Source: a virus. Taken from it: DNA of 23,639 nucleotides. The stretch spans positions 1 through 23,639 of the IMG/VR virus record IMGVR_UViG_3300036829_000182. One strand, 5' to 3'. A model generated the notes under the pieces. The model was not told the origin of the DNA. It searched no databases and saw nothing but the letters and a program-made list of their open reading frames with translations. Both the position numbers and the translations under genes were made by a program. Of the stretch, positions 20,606 to 23,639 are shown piece after piece. Numbering within the stretch: position 1 is the stretch's first letter; each line of letters opens with the position of its first letter.

Positions 20606-21130
20606 ATGCCCATAATCCTCACAGCCGCCAATCTGCGCACGTTTTTCGAGGCGCACCCCTCAACATACAAGCCGTCGATCGATCAGCAGCCCGACGTGCA
20701 AGCCGATGGCTATCTGGCCACGCCGCACATTTACAATCTGCTGACGGGCTCGTACGGGACGGTCGCGAACCCCGCCCCCGCGCCGCAGATCCCGCAGCCG
20801 GTGACGTTCGCGGCCCTCGCAGCCGCGTGTCCGCTGGCCCTGGCGACTGTGCCCGACGCTGATATCGCGCCGATCCAGGCGAAGCTCGACGCGCACGACA
20901 ACGCCGGCCTAGTCAATTGGGCCGTGTTGCTCAATGTGCGCACGATTGCCGGCAGCAAGATCATGTCGGACGGAGAAAAAGCGGCCGTCATCGCGCTGTG
21001 CTCCCAGACGATGGCTGATCCCGCCTGGCCGGCCAGCGTGCCGGCGCCATCCGTGATGGAGTCGGAATTCGGCGGCAGCGTCGCGCACGACGAGTTGATC
21101 GTGCTCATTCAAATCGCGCTCAGAAGGTAA
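20606..21130 (+). CDS. Hypothetical virion-region protein
   Basis: A 174-residue protein, MPIILTAANLRTFFEAHPST onward. It contains a Pro/Ala-rich hinge (NPAPAPQIPQPVTFAALAAA) and mainly helical sequence with AGLVNWAVLLNVRTIAGSKI and KAAVIALCSQTMADPAW. No family recognised. It lies between the integrase and two genes of probable structural type, with a two-base gap to the next gene, so a virion or tail-fibre assembly role is likely. The start directly follows a dispersed 24-base repeat with no ribosome binding site. Confidence 0.7.
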   Translation: MPIILTAANLRTFFEAHPSTYKPSIDQQPDVQADGYLATPHIYNLLTGSYGTVANPAPAPQIPQPVTFAALAAACPLALATVPDADIAPIQAKLDAHDNAGLVNWAVLLNVRTIAGSKIMSDGEKAAVIALCSQTMADPAWPASVPAPSVMESEFGGSVAHDELIVLIQIALRR

Positions 21131-21132
21131 GC

Positions 21133-21594
21133 ATGTCTGCACTCGTCGAAAAACAATTGCTGGGATCGTCGGCCGACATTCTCACAAGCGAGCTCAACAG
21201 CCTGGCCGCCAGCGCGTGGACCGCGCTGGGCGCGGCGTACAACAACACAATCGCGGGGGGCGGCGGCGACGGCTATGTGCAGGCGCTGGTGCGGCTGGTG
21301 TGCACGCTGGCGGCCAATGCCACGGCCGGCAGCGGATTCAATTTGATCCTGGCCAAGTCGCTCGACGCAGGCTCGACGTATGAGGACACGAGCACGGCCA
21401 GCGTCGCACTCAACCGCACGTTCGACGTGTTCCTGCCCTATACCACGGGGCAGGCAACGACGAACGTCAGCATTCCGATCTGGCTGCCGCCGGGGCTGTG
21501 GAAGCCCTACGGGCAGAATACCGACGCCTCGCACGCCATGACGTCGAGCGGCAACAAGGTTTCGATTCTCCCGTTCACGCGTGAGATCGTCTGA
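21133..21594 (+). CDS. Small virion protein
   Basis: A 153-residue, mostly beta protein: MSALVEKQLLGSSADILTSE LNSLAAS, LAANATAGSGFNLILAKSLD, ASVALNRTFDVFLPYTTGQA, ISIWLPPGLW-like SIPIWLPPGLWKPYGQNTDA. Tail-tip or fibre-associated small proteins in siphoviruses often look like this, with the segment describing strands of a jelly-roll-like domain. AAGG occurs shortly upstream of the start. The stop overlaps the next ATG by one base, so it is co-translated with the LamG-like protein. Confidence 0.7.
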   Translation: MSALVEKQLLGSSADILTSELNSLAASAWTALGAAYNNTIAGGGGDGYVQALVRLVCTLAANATAGSGFNLILAKSLDAGSTYEDTSTASVALNRTFDVFLPYTTGQATTNVSIPIWLPPGLWKPYGQNTDASHAMTSSGNKVSILPFTREIV

Positions 21595-22487
21595 TGTTTT
21601 CATTGCCGGGAAACATGCTGGAGGGGCTGAGCCCGGTGTTCGCGCCCAACCCAGTCAATCGCTATAGTCCCTGGGCGCAAGGTCTGACCTCGTTCGTCGC
21701 CGGCCTGCCAGGGCAAACGGGCGGTCCGCGATTGTGCGATCTGATGCGTCAGCAGTTGCCCCTGTCGGTGAATGGTCAGACGGCCAATATCAAATGGGCG
21801 AAAGTGCGTGCGCCCTCGGGCCTGGTCGGGTTGGATTTCTCGGCCTGCACAAACGCGGATACGCAATACGTCGCCTATCCGACGATCACGCTGGGCACTT
21901 CGTGGACGATCGGATGCTGGCTGTATTTCGTCCCCAATGCTCAATACCCGATCGTGCTGTTCGTCGGCGGCAAGAACGGATTTGTGCAGGAGCAAAACCT
22001 GCTCATCAATGCGGTGAAAAATGACGCGCTGTTCGCCGGCAGCTTCGCACCGACGGCCAATACCTGGGTGCATCTGATGTGCTCCTGGAACGGCGCGACG
22101 GCGGTATTTGCCGCGAACGGCAAAGCCGGCGCGGCCTCGCAAGCCGACAGCGGCTACATCGCAACCAACCAGATCGGGGGCCGGTTGCCGGGATTTGCCG
22201 GCCCGCAGAAAGGCATCGTCAGCGACTGCATCGTCTGGGGCAGCCGTGCTCTCTCCCAGGCCGACATGGCCCGATTCTACAACACGCAAGCCGCGCGCGG
22301 TTATCCGAGTCTGCTCAATCGCATGCAGCGCCGTTTGATGGGGCAGGCGACAGTCGTGATCACGACGGCACCGGACGCGACCTTTCAGCCGCGCACCCGC
22401 GGCCAAACATTTCAGCCGCACCCCCGCGGCCAGACATTCCAGCCCCGCGCCCGCGGCAGCGTCTTTTACCCCGTCCTCCCCCGCTAG
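21594..22487 (+). CDS. LamG-like (concanavalin-fold) tail fibre or adhesin protein
   Basis: A 297-residue probable receptor-binding or surface protein. Residues about 70-235 show the LamG / concanavalin-like jelly-roll pattern: TSWTIGCWLYFVP, ANTWVHLMCSWNGATAVFAA, and a final IVWGSRALSQADMARFYN, the segment that typically ends such domains. The C-terminus has three nine-residue repeats, TFQPRTRGQ, TFQPHPRGQ and TFQPRARGS, then VFYPVLPR. Short RG-rich repeats of this sort follow some phage structural domains. It overlaps its upstream neighbour by one base and lies near the 3' end of the virion genes. Confidence 0.78.
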   Translation: MFSLPGNMLEGLSPVFAPNPVNRYSPWAQGLTSFVAGLPGQTGGPRLCDLMRQQLPLSVNGQTANIKWAKVRAPSGLVGLDFSACTNADTQYVAYPTITLGTSWTIGCWLYFVPNAQYPIVLFVGGKNGFVQEQNLLINAVKNDALFAGSFAPTANTWVHLMCSWNGATAVFAANGKAGAASQADSGYIATNQIGGRLPGFAGPQKGIVSDCIVWGSRALSQADMARFYNTQAARGYPSLLNRMQRRLMGQATVVITTAPDATFQPRTRGQTFQPHPRGQTFQPRARGSVFYPVLPR

Positions 22488-22493
22488 AGCGCT

Positions 22494-22838
22494 ATGCCAC
22501 CCATCAATCTGACGACTAAGGCCAAAGATCCGAAGGTGATACACCCTCTCGAATCGATCTTGTACGGCGTCGACTTCACTCCACTCCTGGTCAGTGGCGA
22601 GCTGCTCACCGGGACGCCTACAGTAGCGCCCGTCACTGGCCTTACCATTGGCGCCCCCGTGGTCAACACAGCCACATTCCGCAACGACGCGGGCATATTG
22701 GTCGCAATAGGCGCCGGCGTACAGGTGCGCATCAGCGGCGCAACAGATGCGACCGACTACACTGTCACAGTGTCATGTGCCACCACCACCGGCAACACGC
22801 GCGCGGTCGCCTGCCCGCTCGAATGCCGCGCGTCCTAG
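22494..22838 (+). CDS. Small virion protein
   Basis: A 114-residue beta protein: MPPINLTTKAKDPKVIHPLE, YGVDFTPLLVSGELLTGTPT, LTIGAPVVNTATFRNDAGIL and VQVRISGATDATDYTVTVSC. The order YGVDFTPLL..GE.LTG.PTV...GAGVQVRISG..DATDYTVTV is typical of small proteins near the end of tail gene clusters in many phages. They are fibronectin-like in pattern, and function is not known. It follows the fibre gene after six bases and is the last clear plus-strand phage gene here. Confidence 0.72.
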   Translation: MPPINLTTKAKDPKVIHPLESILYGVDFTPLLVSGELLTGTPTVAPVTGLTIGAPVVNTATFRNDAGILVAIGAGVQVRISGATDATDYTVTVSCATTTGNTRAVACPLECRAS

Positions 22839-22885
22839 CGCGCGCTCATATCCGAGCGCAGCGCATCATTCATGGGTGTACAACA

Positions 22886-23014
22886 ATGCATCGCATCACC
22901 CTGCAACGCCGCAAATTGCGCGACGCAAACCGCAACAGCCCCCAGCCGAAATTTAATAGACCCTGCCCCTTCGAAACCGCGTGCCCAGCGCGCAAAGGCG
23001 CGTGCAGGTTTTGA
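22886..23014 (+). CDS. Possible small basic protein with three cysteines
   Basis: A 42-residue frame, MHRITLQRRKLRDANRNSPQ then PKFNRPCPFETACPARKGAC RF. The evenly spaced cysteines (CPFETACPARKGAC) are notable, but the frame is short, has no ribosome binding site and could be chance. A GC hairpin with stems at 22988-22993 and 22998-23003 overlaps its end. Confidence 0.3.
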   Translation: MHRITLQRRKLRDANRNSPQPKFNRPCPFETACPARKGACRF

Positions 23015-23026
23015 CAGGGGGGGGGG

Positions 23027-23440
23027 CTAATTGCGATCGCGGGTCCGGCGCTCGATTACAATCAAAATTTCAGCCGCCTGGCCGAGCCCAAGCTGCATGA
23101 GCCCGGAAATGCCCAGGGCGACGGCGGCCGTCACGCCGGCAACCTTGTCGACGCCGCTTCCGGCCAGGATCGAGCCGCCAACGATTAGACCGCCGGCGAT
23201 GCAAAGCATCCCACCAATTGCATAAATCTGCGCGAGCCCGCCCAGGAATGCAAACTCTCTGAATTTCGGCGGCGCCGGCGGTCTTCTGCGCGTGTTTCCG
23301 GCGTGAGCCGGCTGGGGATTATTCTTTTCGGTTTCGCGGGCGCAGATTGGGCAGAGCCCGTTAAAGTCTGCCTCGTCTTCCACAGGGATCTTGAAATCCC
23401 CGCCGCACATGTCGCAGGTGACCTGAATTTTTTGCGCCAT
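23027..23440 (-). CDS. Zinc-ribbon membrane protein of unknown function
   Basis: A 137-residue protein with an N-terminal CxxC...CxxC zinc ribbon (Cys 9, 12, 30, 33: VTCDMCGGDFKIP, LCPICARE), a Pro-rich linker (about 41-60) and two membrane segments (about 69-93 and 101-128), ending in a basic tail. The start is supported by GGAG about eight bases upstream. It runs against the phage genes and is convergent with them, so it could be a host gene at a phage boundary or an accessory gene. A run of ten Gs (23017-23026) lies immediately after its stop. Confidence 0.75.
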   Translation of the reverse strand: MAQKIQVTCDMCGGDFKIPVEDEADFNGLCPICARETEKNNPQPAHAGNTRRRPPAPPKFREFAFLGGLAQIYAIGGMLCIAGGLIVGGSILAGSGVDKVAGVTAAVALGISGLMQLGLGQAAEILIVIERRTRDRN

Positions 23441-23488
23441 AATTCACGCTCCGAATTGGTTGGATTGATAAAGCACAAAATACAGGCG

Positions 23489-23639
23489 TTAATTGGCCCG
23501 TTTTTTGGCGCACACTTGCACGCGGCGGCCAGCCGCTGTGGTCAAGTGTGCGCCGACGCTGACGTCGAATTCCACGCCTTCCAGGCTGCTGCGGCGAGGG
23601 TAGGAGGAGGCGGGGGCAGGGGATGTGTGGACGGTGATC
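23489..23639 (-). CDS. 3' end of an unknown gene, cut by the window edge
   Basis: On the minus strand a frame without stops runs from the window edge for 49 codons to TAA at 23491-23489. It reads SSLEGVEFDVSVGAHLTTAA then GRRVQVCAKKRAN at the end. Composition looks coding but the family is not recognisable from so little. It lies 48 bases upstream of the zinc-ribbon gene on the same strand. The inverted repeat GGCGCACACTT (23507-23517 / 23544-23554) lies within it. Confidence 0.45.
   Translation of the reverse strand, partial: ITVHTSPAPASSYPRRSSLEGVEFDVSVGAHLTTAAGRRVQVCAKKRAN

Noticed and set aside
23017-23026. A run of ten Gs as a phase-variation switch
   Set aside because: It lies after the stop codon of the zinc-ribbon gene and outside any supported plus-strand gene, so a length change would not shift a reading frame.
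23507-23554. A terminator made by GGCGCACACTT / AAGTGTGCGCC
   Set aside because: No T tract follows on either reading direction, and it lies in a probable coding end on the minus strand.

Overview
This window is a stretch of tailed-phage or prophage DNA of the HK97 / siphovirus type, most likely from a planctomycete or similar GC-rich environmental bacterium. The virion genes run left to right in the usual order. The host guess is inference: it rests on the high GC content, the scarcity of Shine-Dalgarno (SD) sequences before most plus-strand genes, and the dispersed word-like intergenic repeats (for example CCACGGAT, AAACACC, GTCAGTTGTC) of a kind I associate with planctomycete genomes. Nothing in the window names the species.

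Layout. Positions 1-3734: end of the large terminase, a small membrane protein, portal, and ClpP-like prohead protease. Positions 3828-6724: an opposite-strand cassette of six small genes set between protease and capsid. It has its own helix-turn-helix regulator and two near-consensus promoters, each overlapped by a 16-bp operator palindrome. It also holds a structured leader and two CRISPR-repeat-like hairpins. Positions 7073-12474: major capsid protein, two probable head-associated proteins, head-tail connector, head-tail adaptor, HK97 gp10-like protein, tail completion protein and tail tube protein. Positions 12601-16643: an unknown tail-region protein, the two tail assembly chaperone frames joined by a canonical -1 frameshift site (A AAA AAC), a short tape measure protein, and two tail proteins. 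Positions 16716-19318: a five-gene chain with overlapping start and stop codons, containing cysteine-rich proteins, a methyltransferase and a possible glycosyltransferase. Positions 19715-20557: a tyrosine integrase. Positions 20606-22838: four more probable virion proteins, including a LamG-like fibre or adhesin. Positions 23027-23639: two opposite-strand genes of unknown origin, the second cut by the window edge.

How it works together. The plus-strand genes package DNA, build and mature the head, join it to the tail and form the tail tip. The minus-strand cassette looks like a self-regulated moron: its regulator probably represses both its own promoter and the promoter of the neighbouring small genes, independently of the late operon that surrounds it.

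The most unusual property is that most of the larger spaces between structural genes hold a long inverted repeat built from short repeated words. At least seven sequence families are present. One element occurs twice in opposite orientation around the cassette and capsid genes, and another lies inside the portal reading frame. No tRNA, rRNA, lysis or replication genes were recognised.
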